64,000 bases of DNA from assembly GCA_025174535.1 (NCBI GenBank), contig JALBUN010000017.1, forward strand, positions 434,001 to 498,000, in the 5' to 3' direction. The DNA is from Cantharellus purpuraceus (lineage: Eukaryota; Basidiomycota; Agaricomycetes; Cantharellales; Hydnaceae). The position numbers were made by a program, and so were the translations under genes. Shown here one piece after another: positions 33,124 to 42,738 of this stretch; the first letter of the stretch is position 1; each line of letters begins with the position of its first letter. A model generated the notes under the pieces. That model worked only from the letters and a program-made list of their open reading frames with translations, ran no database searches and was not told the DNA's origin.

Positions 33124-33463
33124 TGGAAGATATGGATGTGAAGAGGGACTAGATATATAAACTTCAGTTGTGCGGGGAGCAATCAACTGTAGATTCAGTA
33201 GCTACCTAGATATATAACTACAGAGCTCACGGTTAATGTAGTTAGACATATGAGAATGAAATGGAACGTACACTTCAGTTGTGCGGGGAGCAATCAACTG
33301 AAGTGTCCGATAGAACGATATTGAACTTATATACTATCAAGTCAGGTGGGCAAAATAAAATGAGTATCGCCGTACTCGACCGCTATGCCTATGTATTTGC
33401 GCCTGTTGAACTGTGTGGTACCTCAACTATGCTTCCGTGTTCGTCGGCCTCGATACTCCAACA
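33124..33463 (-). repeat. 5' LTR of the complete copia element
   Basis: 340 bp, same sequence as the copy at 26832-27171. In the minus direction it drives the element. TATA-like ATATATAA stretches occur near 33151 and 33213. It is followed at once by the primer-binding site and the gag-pol start. Confidence 0.9.
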
Positions 33464-34234
33464 TCCAGTAGTTTCCATCTATTAATAGGTAGAAGTTTCC
33501 AGTAGTATTAGTCAGCTCCTGTAAATACAATATAAAAGGAGCCCATTCTGCCTCTGAAATAAATAACCATTTCTACCCCATCATTTGCACATCAGTGTGA
33601 CTAGAGTGACATACAGTGTCATCCTCTATATCTCAGTAACTGTTGATTGTCCAGTTCAAGGGTCACTTACAGTTGTGTAACTGTATTCGATTGCACTTGA
33701 AGTAGTGATTGTCCTGCTTTGGGCGTGAGTGTAGTATCTACCTCGCGTGACTACGAATCTACAGGGTGAGATTGTCTGTCGATAGTCCTGCCATTAGTGC
33801 TCTTGTTTAAGTTACTAGTGTGTACTGCCTTTGCAGAGCATTAGAATCTTGAACTCGTGTGAAGCAGTTGCTAGACTACTTCACACATCGCTGTTACCCG
33901 CTTCAGAGTGTCACTGGTTGGACGGTTGGATTCATCCACCTACTTCCTCTAGCCTCTAAGTGCATTCCCCTCTTTTTGGAATATCTGGACCCCTAAGCGT
34001 CCGTGAACTCTAGACTCTGGAAGTCTTATTCATTCCCTACTGCTAAGAAACGTATTACCTTCCTGCGTATCGTCTGCATTGACCATTACAATGGATTGTA
34101 ACCAAAGTACAAACGTTAAATCGTTTCTGGAGTTGTGCTGCAGTAGGATTTGATATTCTTCTCAGCTGTTCATTCACGGAATTGTGGTGATTTAGAGTTT
34201 GCCCTAACACCATAATTTTGCGGGTTCCAAAACA
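33464..34234 (+). repeat. right part of LTR-B
   Basis: Starts with the second TCCAG and closely follows the right half of LTR-A (TAGTTTCCATCTATTAATAGG, GAGTGACATACAGTGTCATC, GGTTGGACGGTTGGATTCATC), ending GGTTCCAAAACA at 34234. The base after it starts the inverted LTR-C with no spacer. Confidence 0.85.
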
Positions 34235-35013
34235 GTCACACTGGTGTGCAGAAGATGGGTAGAATATGATGAATATGTTCCTATTTCAGAGGCAGAATGG
34301 CCTCCTTATATTGTATTTACAGGGGCTGACTAATGCTTCTGGAATATTCTACGTATTAATAGATGGAAGCTACTGGAAGGTTGTGGAAGGTGGAAGAAAG
34401 GGGTAGAATATTCCAAGCCAATCACAGGTTCTGATCACTGGACTAACACTGATCAGGAGCTGAATAATGGTTCTGGAAGGTTCTATCTAATAATAGAAGG
34501 AAACAGCTAGAATGTTATGGAAAGGGGTAGAATATTCCAAGGCAATCACCTGATTTGATCCCTGAACTAGGCACTGATCAGGCAAAAAGAAGGGTGTCCA
34601 CCCTGTTTTCTGCACTGGTTTGGACAGCCATGGATAGCCACATCTCATGTGATGATCTGCACAGAAAATAGTGCCCTGAGAGGCTGTGGTTGTTAAGTTA
34701 CAGAATATTTATTGATCAGAGACATCTGAGCTTGAATTCAGGCCAAATGCCTGGTCCAAAAGGGGAGAGCCGGCTGTGGGAAGGTTTGTGGGCGCCTATG
34801 GGTCCACAACTGTAGCACAGCAGAAATAAATGATTCTGAGCCGAGTTCTGCATGGAATATTCCTGGAAAAATATGGAAAAATAGAGAATATTTGAATAAG
34901 TCCATTCCAGGTACAAGCATTAAATATATGCTGATATTTAGGAATGGAAAAGCAAAGAATAGCACATTGGTGCTGCATAAATGGAATTTGATAGGGAAAA
35001 GGTGGTTCCCACA
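34235..35013 (-). repeat. truncated inverted LTR-C of the same family
   Basis: Reverse-complement copy of about 800 bp from the left half of LTR-A, starting at GTCACACTGGTGTGC and ending GGTTCCCACA against the Ty3 gag. The remaining half is missing. It lies head to head with LTR-B and interrupts the gag frame after the codons for TLCKL. Confidence 0.8.
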
Positions 35014-35748
35014 GAGCTTGCAAAGGGTAACCAAAGTATCTGGCTTACCGATGTGGGATATCTCGTCCTTGATGTGGGATGGGAGTCCAACGTAAAATTG
35101 GCATCGGAGTGCAGTGTCGCCCCATTGGACTTTCGGAGCTAGCTGCTGGAAACTCACAATGTATTTTGCGATTTTGTGATTTTCCTTCATCCGAAGTCAA
35201 TCAAGTTCATTCTCGGCATCAGCCTTGGGGTTGTATGGACCAAAATTGGTCCGAAGTTCGGAGATGAAGTCAGAGTAGTCCTCTGACCATATTGGGTCAT
35301 TGGAGTCGTCCATGAGCGCTGGCTCAAAGTAGTCCAGCGCAGTGCCCTTGAGATAGGACATGGCGAAGGTGACCTTTGCCCGATCGGATGTGAATGCGTC
35401 AGGGCGGTCGCAGAAATTCAGCCGGCATTGCACCAAGAATGGCTGGAGCTTGCGCGGATCGGAGCCATTGAATGGGTCTGGTTCTCAGACCTTGGTCTGG
35501 GACTTAGGGGCTTGTGGGTTACGGATGCTGCTAGCGAGCAGGGAGATGGCTTGCACCAGATTTGGAGAGGGTGGGGTGTTGTCTTCTTCATTGACAGCCT
35601 CTATGTGGTCTGTCGGTTCTTCGATGACCTCGGGGATGGTGTCAATGCTGGGGGCAGGCACCTCAACGGTTCGTGCGCGTTTGGAATTGGCGGTGGATCG
35701 TGGCATTGGTAGGAGTGAGTATGGCAGTTCGAATATACTGTTATGCAC
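35014..35748 (-). pseudogene. Ty3-type gag fragment with two stop codons
   Basis: Gag with retrotransposon-gag core: PFNGSDPRKLQPFLVQC, YLKGTALDYFEPAL, YSDFISELRTNFGPYNP, RCQFYVGLPSHIKDEIS and GKPDTL. A likely start is MPRSTANSKR (35704-35706). In-frame TGA codons lie at 35485-35487, before EPDPFNGSD, and at 35197-35199, before LRMKENHKIAKY. Both would fit CGA to TGA changes. The frame ends where LTR-C begins. No zinc knuckle, protease or RT remains. Capsid-like protein of a dead Ty3 element. Confidence 0.8.
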
Positions 35749-35765
35749 TAGGTCCGATTGGGGGT

Positions 35766-35836
35766 TGGAGATTGGGTCGGAGGTTGGGTCGGAGGTTGGG
35801 TCGGAGGTTGGGTCGGAGGTTGGGTCGGAGTTGGAG
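35766..35836. repeat. 12-bp tandem repeat in the Ty3 leader
   Basis: GGTTGGGTCGGA repeated about five times with a variant at each end, just upstream (in element direction) of the gag start. Its 12-bp unit keeps all frames open, which explains long spurious frames on the plus strand here. Confidence 0.8.
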
Positions 35837-36114
35837 CATGTCGTGGGGTCGGAACGGACTTGGCTTCAGCTTATATGCTGCGCCCTCACTAATACTGGTG
35901 TCCGAGATTTCGGAGACGGAGTGCGACTTAGAGAGTTAGGATCGGACTTAGGAACTAGGCATGATTCAATATTCGAACTGGGGAATGAAGTCCCCAGTCA
36001 GGCAACTTAAATACATATTTGAAATCTAATAATAATTACTCCAGTGATGGGTCTCCAAGGCCAACGGCCTTCCATGAGTATGTCCGAGTCCGACAGGGAT
36101 GGATGTCTGGGTTC

Positions 36115-36799
36115 CTATGGTGATGCTGATGCATCAATCAGAACCAGAGATGGATGGGCGGAATCGGCGGTGACAATCGGACAGGTAGATGGAGACATAG
36201 CGGTTTCCAAATGGAGTATAGATTTCATGTGCACGGGGATCTGAGTGGATCGGACAGGGATCTGGTCGTTAATGAATATAGTCATAACAAGGGCTTGCAA
36301 TAGTAGCACAATAAGCCACTCCTCCTCTGTTGGGGGTTCCTGGTCATAGATAATAGCAAGTTGGTCTTTTAATTCATTGATGGTGTTGTCAAAATTGTGA
36401 GATGTGAAGCATATCCTGATTGCCACCTGTAGAGCATTCATTTTGGATATGATGCCATGTTGATAGGTCTTGGACTTGAGGAACTCCCAGGCCTCACATG
36501 CTGTGGTGAAGTCTCAGTGGGCAGTCAACAATTTGACAAAGAGCACCGACGATCCGATCATTCGTGTCGGCCCAGATTGAGAATAGCTCAGCTTTGGCGG
36601 GCTTCACGCTATTTGGACCTTCAATGAAGCTCCATAGGCCCTGAGATCTGAGCGATGCCTTGCATTCACTAGACCACAGCTGCCATTTTCCGGCCTTGAG
36701 AATGCCAACATTTTTCATCTTTACGTCTGTCATTGTAGGATGAATGATATGCTCGGCTTTAGGACAGTTGTCGGGGGGTGGGGGGTCAGGGTCGGGCAC
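36115..36799 (-). pseudogene. copia gag N-terminal fragment
   Basis: Minus-strand gag with the copia-type core: VGILKAGKWQLWSSECKASL (Gly-Trp type substrate region), AKAELFSIWADTNDRIVGAL, then, after a frame change near 36494, YQHGIISKMNALQVAIRICF-like sequence, HNFDNTINELKDQLAI and PPTEEEWLIVLLLQAL. It starts at MPDPDPPPPDN just downstream of an LTR and primer site. It ends abruptly near 36115 with no pol. Remnant of an element separate from the complete copia. Confidence 0.7.
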
Positions 36800-36887
36800 G
36801 ATGGTGTCGTGTTAGGGGATAATGTTATATCTGACTAGGCTCCGCGCGTATATGAAGAATTAAAGCGTGGACGGGATGCCCATAACC

Positions 36888-37100
36888 TGTTGGGAGCGGA
36901 ACTATGCCGTAGTTCAGCTAAGGCATGGGTAGACGTGAGTACAAATGGTGAACAGTAACTAAGTAGAATATCTCACCTCAGTCTACATGGTATGAGTGTA
37001 AAGACTGAGGAGAGAGGACGGAGGTATAATGTCGATATATACTACTTTGTTGTGGGTGTTTGTAGGCTCACGATCTATGACTCTCGATCCAATTCCAACA
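36888..37100 (-). repeat. 5' LTR of the truncated copia element, 213 bp
   Basis: Plus strand starts TGTTGGGAGCGG and ends ATTCCAACA. In the element's minus orientation, GGTTATGGGC (36887-36878) follows as primer site, then gag. It lies 116 bp upstream of the ATG of the first DUF6535 gene, on the opposite strand. A shortened relative is at 6649-6776. Confidence 0.8.
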
Positions 37101-37216
37101 CAAAGCGTGGGAGCAATTCGAAGAAGGCGAAGTTGCAGAACTACTTACGTAGAAGCACGGGCGTTCAATTGCACTAGTGCTCTTATTTTCCACCCACGAG
37201 TTCCCCTCACTCAAGC

Positions 37217-40200
37217 ATGGTTGACACAGATACAAGAGCAACTGATTCGCTTCCTGCTGCAGATTCCCAGGACAAACAGAGTGCTCAGTAAGTTGATGCT
37301 TTGTGTTCAATGAAGAAGATCTATAGTCAAGGGTTTCCGTCCAGGCCTGCCAGTGAAGCCACTCTTAAGGATATCTCAGACACACTGCACGATTCCGATA
37401 TCTTCCCACGTACTGGAAAAGACGCACCGTCTCGATTTTGGTCAGCGTATGAGCGTGTTGCTAAACAGCATGATGATGAGCTTCTGGAGAGGCACAATGG
37501 GAACTTGGACGTTTTGCTTATATTCGTATGTGGGCTACCTTCTTTGCATCGACGTGATCTCAATGGACGGGATCCCTAAGGCTGGTCTGTTCTCTGCCGT
37601 CAGCTCAGTCTTTATTGTGAGCTTGGCCCCCAACCTGATTCCGAACACCAGCGAGACCACAAACTCGCTTCTGAAAATATTGATCAACAAGATCGACAAT
37701 AGCACATTCCCACCAGAAGAGGCTACCCTCCCTGTCTGGACAGGGCCGAGCTTCACAACGATCTGGATTCAGACGCTTGCCTATACAAGCCTATCAACCA
37801 GTCTCTTGGCCGCATTCGGGGCTGTATTAGGAAAGCAGTGGCTAGGGCACTTCAAGACTTCGCGCTTCGGCAAGGGTGCCCTGCATGAGCGCTGCCAACG
37901 AAGGCAGCAGAAGCTCAACGGACTGGAGACTTGGCATTTTAACACGATTATCGCGACTCTGCCGATCCTTCTACAGCTGTCGTTGCTGTTATTTGGTATC
38001 GCTCTGGCCGCGAACATGTGGACGCAGCAGCACACTATTGCAAGTGTGATTATGGCAGCAACGGCATTTGGATCTATGTTCTATTTCTTCACCGTGGTGG
38101 CATCGTTGAAATCACCGGATTGCCCTTTCCAGACACCCGTATCGGCCCTGATTCAACGTGTCATGACACCCGTGTTAGCTGTGGTCCAGAGCGTTATTGC
38201 AGATACGATAACCTTTCAAAAGGTGGTCCGACAGAAGTGGGAAGGGCGGCCAAGGTCTTGGGCGGACTTTTTGGATGGCCTGCGACTGTCCTCAAGACGG
38301 ATCTTAAGCATGGCGAAAAATCTGATCGCCATATTGATTGCTGGCTTTGCAATATATCTTTCGCGACTCCTGGAAGCTCTGAGGCGCAAAGCCGGATCGC
38401 TGACCCATGGCCCTGACGCCACTATAGCTTCTGAACTGTCAGGAGTCGCTGAAAGAATCCAGTCAGCGGCAGTAGTTGGAGAAAGGACAGTTTCTGTAGG
38501 AGTTTTGGATTTGGGTTCTTTGGTATCTCGTGCCGAAACTCAAGCATACGCAGTACAGTCCAGTGCTGTCGAATGGATTCTTGAGACAACTACGGACACA
38601 GACATAATAACTACTGCAGCAAAAATGATAATGGAGATCGAGTGGCCAGCCGAGAACGACATAACCGACGTGCTAAACCGTCTGAAAGGCCACTTTTATG
38701 CGTGCTTCGATGCCACACGGGAAATGCTTCCCCTGGCACAACCGCGGGCGGTGGCGTGCTTGAAAGCAAGGTATCACTTTTCTGTTGAACGAGGCCTGCG
38801 CAATCCGTTTCATATCTACTCAGACGGGGACATAGTTTCCAATGACGATGATAACAGGTACCACATGCCCCCAGATCACAACTTTCACGTCGTTCGCTGT
38901 GCGGCTGGTTATCCCATGGAACTGGACATTGCTTCCCTCCAATTATCTGATCGCATGTGGATAGCGCATGTGTTCACATACCACCTGCACCGAGGTGACA
39001 ATAACTCGGAAATTGTCACCTTTGTGTTAGATTTTATTGGCATCTGTCTTAACCCAGAATCCCCTACACGTCTGGTGGCAGACTGTCTCTTGCTTGCCGG
39101 CCTGCTAATCGGCCTGCGAATCGATCGACGGCAATTGGCCTGGCTTGATAAGAGGTAAGGTGCTCTTCTACACCATTAGCTTTTGCCTTCACACCTCTGC
39201 AGCAAAGCAATCCAAACACTGCGGGACTCAGTGGTTCAACGCATTCTAGATGTGCTTGCGGGTGCTGCTGACATGCCAAAGACGGCATTGAAACTCGTTC
39301 AGCCATTACTCCAAGACTTTGACAAAAGTCATACCCATTTCAAGGACCCTCGCACGTGCAAGAGGTGTCTCAAATTATGCTTCCGTCTTCTTGAGAAAGA
39401 TGCAGACGCCAAAGGCGAAGATCAAGCTAGATTCAGGAGTGTCGCCCTTCTCATTCGGATCGTTAACCGTCATGCCTTCTGGGACCCACATGGCTGGTAC
39501 ACACCGGCGGAGTTTGACCTGCTCGTGGATTATCTCGTACGGATTTGTGACGGCACAGACTATGGCGCAATTGGGACCACGTTTGAGGTGTTGCGATGGC
39601 TGGGCGGATTACCAGGTACCGAGGATGTGGCGCGCCGCTACATTGATACGACGATCCGTTTCATGGACCAGGCAACTACTCGTTATGTAGCCCTAGAGGC
39701 GGCTTGCAAAGTTCGTACAGCAGTGGCCTCAATCGGTCGGGACGACGAACCATTCCAAGAACACTTCTTGAACGCGCTTGCTTCGGCAGTTCTGGGTCAT
39801 AGTCCTGCTATGCAGCAGGCCCCTCCCAACGATAGCCCATTCAAGAATGCAGAATCCTTCTATTGGCATTGGGTCCTACCATACCTCGGGTTGCTCTGCA
39901 CCCTTGCCCAAGAGCCCACTTGGCAATCTCAACTCCACCAGAGCGACCATTTCTTCAACTGCTTTACGATCGCAGACACACTGTCATCACAGAGATATGA
40001 TTTCTTTGACGGATATGCTTTGCCTGTGGCGTACATTTTCGCACTCATTGATGCATTAGGCGAAAAACACCCGTTTTTCCACGCAGTCCAAGCGTATCCG
40101 ATATGGCCACTTATTCTGCGAGCCTGGCGTGTTACATTCGACTTTCGCTTCTTTAAAGAGGCGACTGAGAAGAATTGGGTGGAGCTTTGCGGTGCAGGCC

Positions 40201-40445
40201 ATATCGACACTCTCCCGTTTCTCACTGCATATGCAAGGAAGCGATGCTACTACAGGGACGAGCCCTTAGTCGCGTTGGTCGAACAGGTTTGCCAAAAACT
40301 TGATGAAGAACAGCGAGCCCGTGAACAAGGCGATTACCAACAGCACATGCAAGACCGCTCATTTGGGCATCGAGGAATCCCTGCTCTCGGCAAGCAAATA
40401 CGAGAGCAAATACGCGAGTCCCTGGATTCCTGGAGAGACATGTAG
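37217..40445 (+). CDS. DUF6535 multi-pass membrane protein, copy 1 (intact)
   Basis: Exons 37217-37287, 37345-37525, 37581-39154 and 39203-40445, with introns of 57, 55 and 48 bp and GT...AG borders. The sum is 3069 nt, exactly 1023 codons (1022 aa). Residues about 50-84 carry a family block (APSRFWSAYERVAKQHDDEL, VLLIF). Hydrophobic segments at about 85-98, 145-167, 205-230 and 235-258 form the DUF6535 membrane region, closed by SPDCPFQTP. Another lies near 331-348. The remaining 650 residues are mainly helical with no motif I can name. The family is common in mushroom fungi and its function is unknown. A copia LTR lies just upstream. Copy 4 shares the whole architecture. Confidence 0.85.
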
Positions 40446-42654
40446 CACGCTCGACTTCACATCGGCTGTTTCTTGCCACTGACTGAATGTACATCAAGCG
40501 ACCAGTTTTTTATCACATGCGTCCCAGAAATGTGAACGAACCCACCCAATTTCGCCTATCACTGAAGTTGAGAGACAGATGCAGGCTCCATGCATGCAGT
40601 ACCCACTCAGAATATGGCATCATAGCATCGTGAACTCGCCATTGAATATGTCTCAGGATACCGTGGATCGCACCACCCTAATCCCCTACGTAACCGACTT
40701 TGGTCATATCGTCGCCGTCCCTTACCAAAATTTATATACACTGTCGAGGAATACCCCCAATTCATCAATGTTGTAGCAGAAGCTGCTCCCTCTGACAAAA
40801 GCCAGTGATTTCGCTCCCATGTGGCTTCCTTGGAACAAGGTGTCTATGTACCAAGCATATTTACAAACGAACATTAATGATGAACTCGTGTGATACGACA
40901 TGTCGCCTCAATGAATAGTTGATAAAATGGATTCTAGAGTCCTTAATCATATGCAGAGTCCTAGTTAGGTCGAATTACTCGAAGTCATTCTGGAGCGTAG
41001 CAAGAAACCCCCTTACCTTGAACTGATGATATGACCTTGCCTGGATGAGCAGCCACCGTTACTTGAGGTAGAGAAGACTCACAGATAGTGCACGTACGAA
41101 GCGATCTAATTCACGTTAAATTTTGCCAAACCTGTGTTGTGACGTTTAGGATGCGTCGTATGATCAAAGCGTGAAAGCAAAGAAGGCGAGGTGGTCTCAA
41201 CAAGTTGAACAAAAGGCGTGAGTGTTTAATGAAGCGTGCTTGGTGTTCCCACGCTGCAGAGGAGGGAGGCAAGCTATCCCCATTCTTTGCGGTGAGAAAT
41301 CAGTTGGACCTCTGCATTGAGACGGTGTTGACGGAGACGGCGGAGGTGCAGTCTAGTTAGGACGCGGAGACGGGGTCGGGTGGAGCCTGGCGAGCGGCGG
41401 TGGAACCATGGTGCCGCGACTGAAATAAAGGTTCTGAGCGCAGAGGAAGATAGCTTTGTGTGGGAGAGGATGGGGACAAGGAAAGCCAGGGAGAAAGGAA
41501 AGTAATGTTGAGGGAGGAGTTCCGGTGGGCCGAGCGGGCAGTTCTGTGGGAGATGACGCCAACCCTCTGCCAGAGTCTTCGCTAAATGATGCACTCCCAG
41601 ATCACGTACGCCATTATCACGCGCACGAGCTGACGGTCTTTTTTCACCACCCTAGAGTATCATTTGTATTCCACATTCGGGTCATTTGCATGCTCTTATT
41701 CCGCTTGATCCACGCGTCTGCCAAGGAGCCGTTGTTCCACAGCGGCATCGACGATGTCTGGAGTCGCGTGATCTGCCACAGGTTCCACAGGTGAGCTCTA
41801 AGGTTGGGAATTCGACCCGAAGATATGCAATGGATAGTAATCCCCGCTCCCTGGAATCATCATGCTGGGAGGCTTCTAACAATGCAGGGCGCTCCTGTTA
41901 GTCGAAGTGAATATTTAGGACTTGTCAATAGCAGCAGGAATCCGCCTGCTTATATACAAGTGAGGTGTTCTAATAATAAAGTGGACGGACTATCAATCTG
42001 ACGAGTCAGATAGCAGACTGTCCAGCTTCGTATTGTCTCGTCTCGTCTACCCTTCCCCTACTGTGTATCCACTCTACACTCTATCTCGCGTTCCCTGTCC
42101 CGTGACTGATAAGACACCTCTACTTATCAACTCGGTGGCACAGTAAAGTAAGCTGGTCATTGATCTGCCAATCCGTCATCCAATCGAAACAGAATGTAAT
42201 TTGGTTCTGCACCGAGTGCATAACAGGTCTAATACTTCCATCAGACGCAGGTATAATAAATTTGATTCTGGACGGCACTCAGATGCATGGTACGGTCCGC
42301 TTCAGCTGGGCGCCAGTTGTTACATGAATGGTCGAATCACGTTTTATTCCGAGTCATGCCTCAGTCGACGTAATAACACCATGAATTTAGAGCAAACCGA
42401 CTTATCCCAGAAAGACCTGTGATGGATCATTCTTGGGCTTGATTTCTCAACGAGACAGTAGCCAACGAAATTGGCAGGTGTACTGTGTGCGGGTCGAGCT
42501 TGGGAAACTTGCAGTCAGTGTGTTTCAACCGATCCATTCACGTTTGGACTCAGTGCGAGACCCTCTATTGACCATTGGGTGCATGTGAGCGATGGGCGCC
42601 GAAGACGCCATGGCTTAGGGGTGAGCGCAGAAGACGCGATAGCTTAGCGGTGAG
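40446..42654. other. spacer between DUF6535 copies
   Basis: No gene is supported. Positions about 42190-42400 are homologous to the 3' spacer of copy 4 (see 50765-50990), so the duplicated unit includes flanking DNA. Two adjacent related short blocks (CGAAGACGCCATGGCTTAGGGGTGAG, then CAGAAGACGCGATAGCTTAGCGGTGAG, about 42600-42655) lie at the right edge. Confidence 0.5.
42190..42400. repeat. duplicated 3'-flank segment, unit 1
   Basis: TTTGATTCTGGAC.GCACTCA, CGGTCCGCTTCAGCTGGGCGCC, ATGGTCGAATCACGTTTTATTCCGA and the AACACCATGAATTTAG end correspond in order to 50845-50965. This marks a segmental duplication of gene plus downstream DNA. Confidence 0.6.
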
Positions 42655-42663
42655 GAAGAGAGT

Positions 42664-42730
42664 AAGAGGGTGTTCTGTTCAAACGCCCGAGCTTCATGCT
42701 GGCTTCATGTATCAGCAAGCCATCGCGTCT
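42664..42730 (-). repeat. inverted copy of the DUF6535 promoter segment
   Basis: The reverse complement (ACGCGATGGCTTGCTGATACATGAAGCCAGCATGAAGCTCGGGCGTTTGAAC..) matches the same-sense upstream segment of copy 4 at about 47143-47223 (ACGATGGCTT...GCTGATACACGAGGCCAGCATG...GCTCGAGCGTTTGACC). It ends nine bases before the former ATG of the copy-2 pseudogene, so that promoter segment has flipped. Confidence 0.65.
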
Positions 42731-42738
42731 TCGGCACC

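Larger units (their letters stand above)
26832..33463 (-). mobile_element. complete Ty1/copia element, 6632 bp, with nested solo LTR
   Basis: Flanked by 340-bp direct repeats at 26832-27171 and 33124-33463 that read the same base for base by eye, and by the target duplication TCCAG (26827-26831 and 33464-33468). On the minus strand the LTR starts TGTTGGAGTATCGAGG and ends ATATCTTCCA. A primer site follows the 5' LTR and a purine tract (AAGGGGGAG) precedes the 3' LTR. Without the nested LTR (28975-30406) and one GTCCC the element is 5195 bp. Identical LTRs imply a recent insertion. It sits inside LTR-B. Confidence 0.95.

Noticed and set aside
35360..36010. Long plus-strand frame of 216 codons with a repeated VGSE motif
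   Set aside because: It is antisense to the Ty3 gag, and the repeat comes from the 12-bp minisatellite, which keeps every frame open.
36881..37105. Target duplication around the LTR 36888-37100
   Set aside because: The flanks do not match, and the left flank is the primer site, so this is the 5' LTR of a truncated element rather than a solo LTR.
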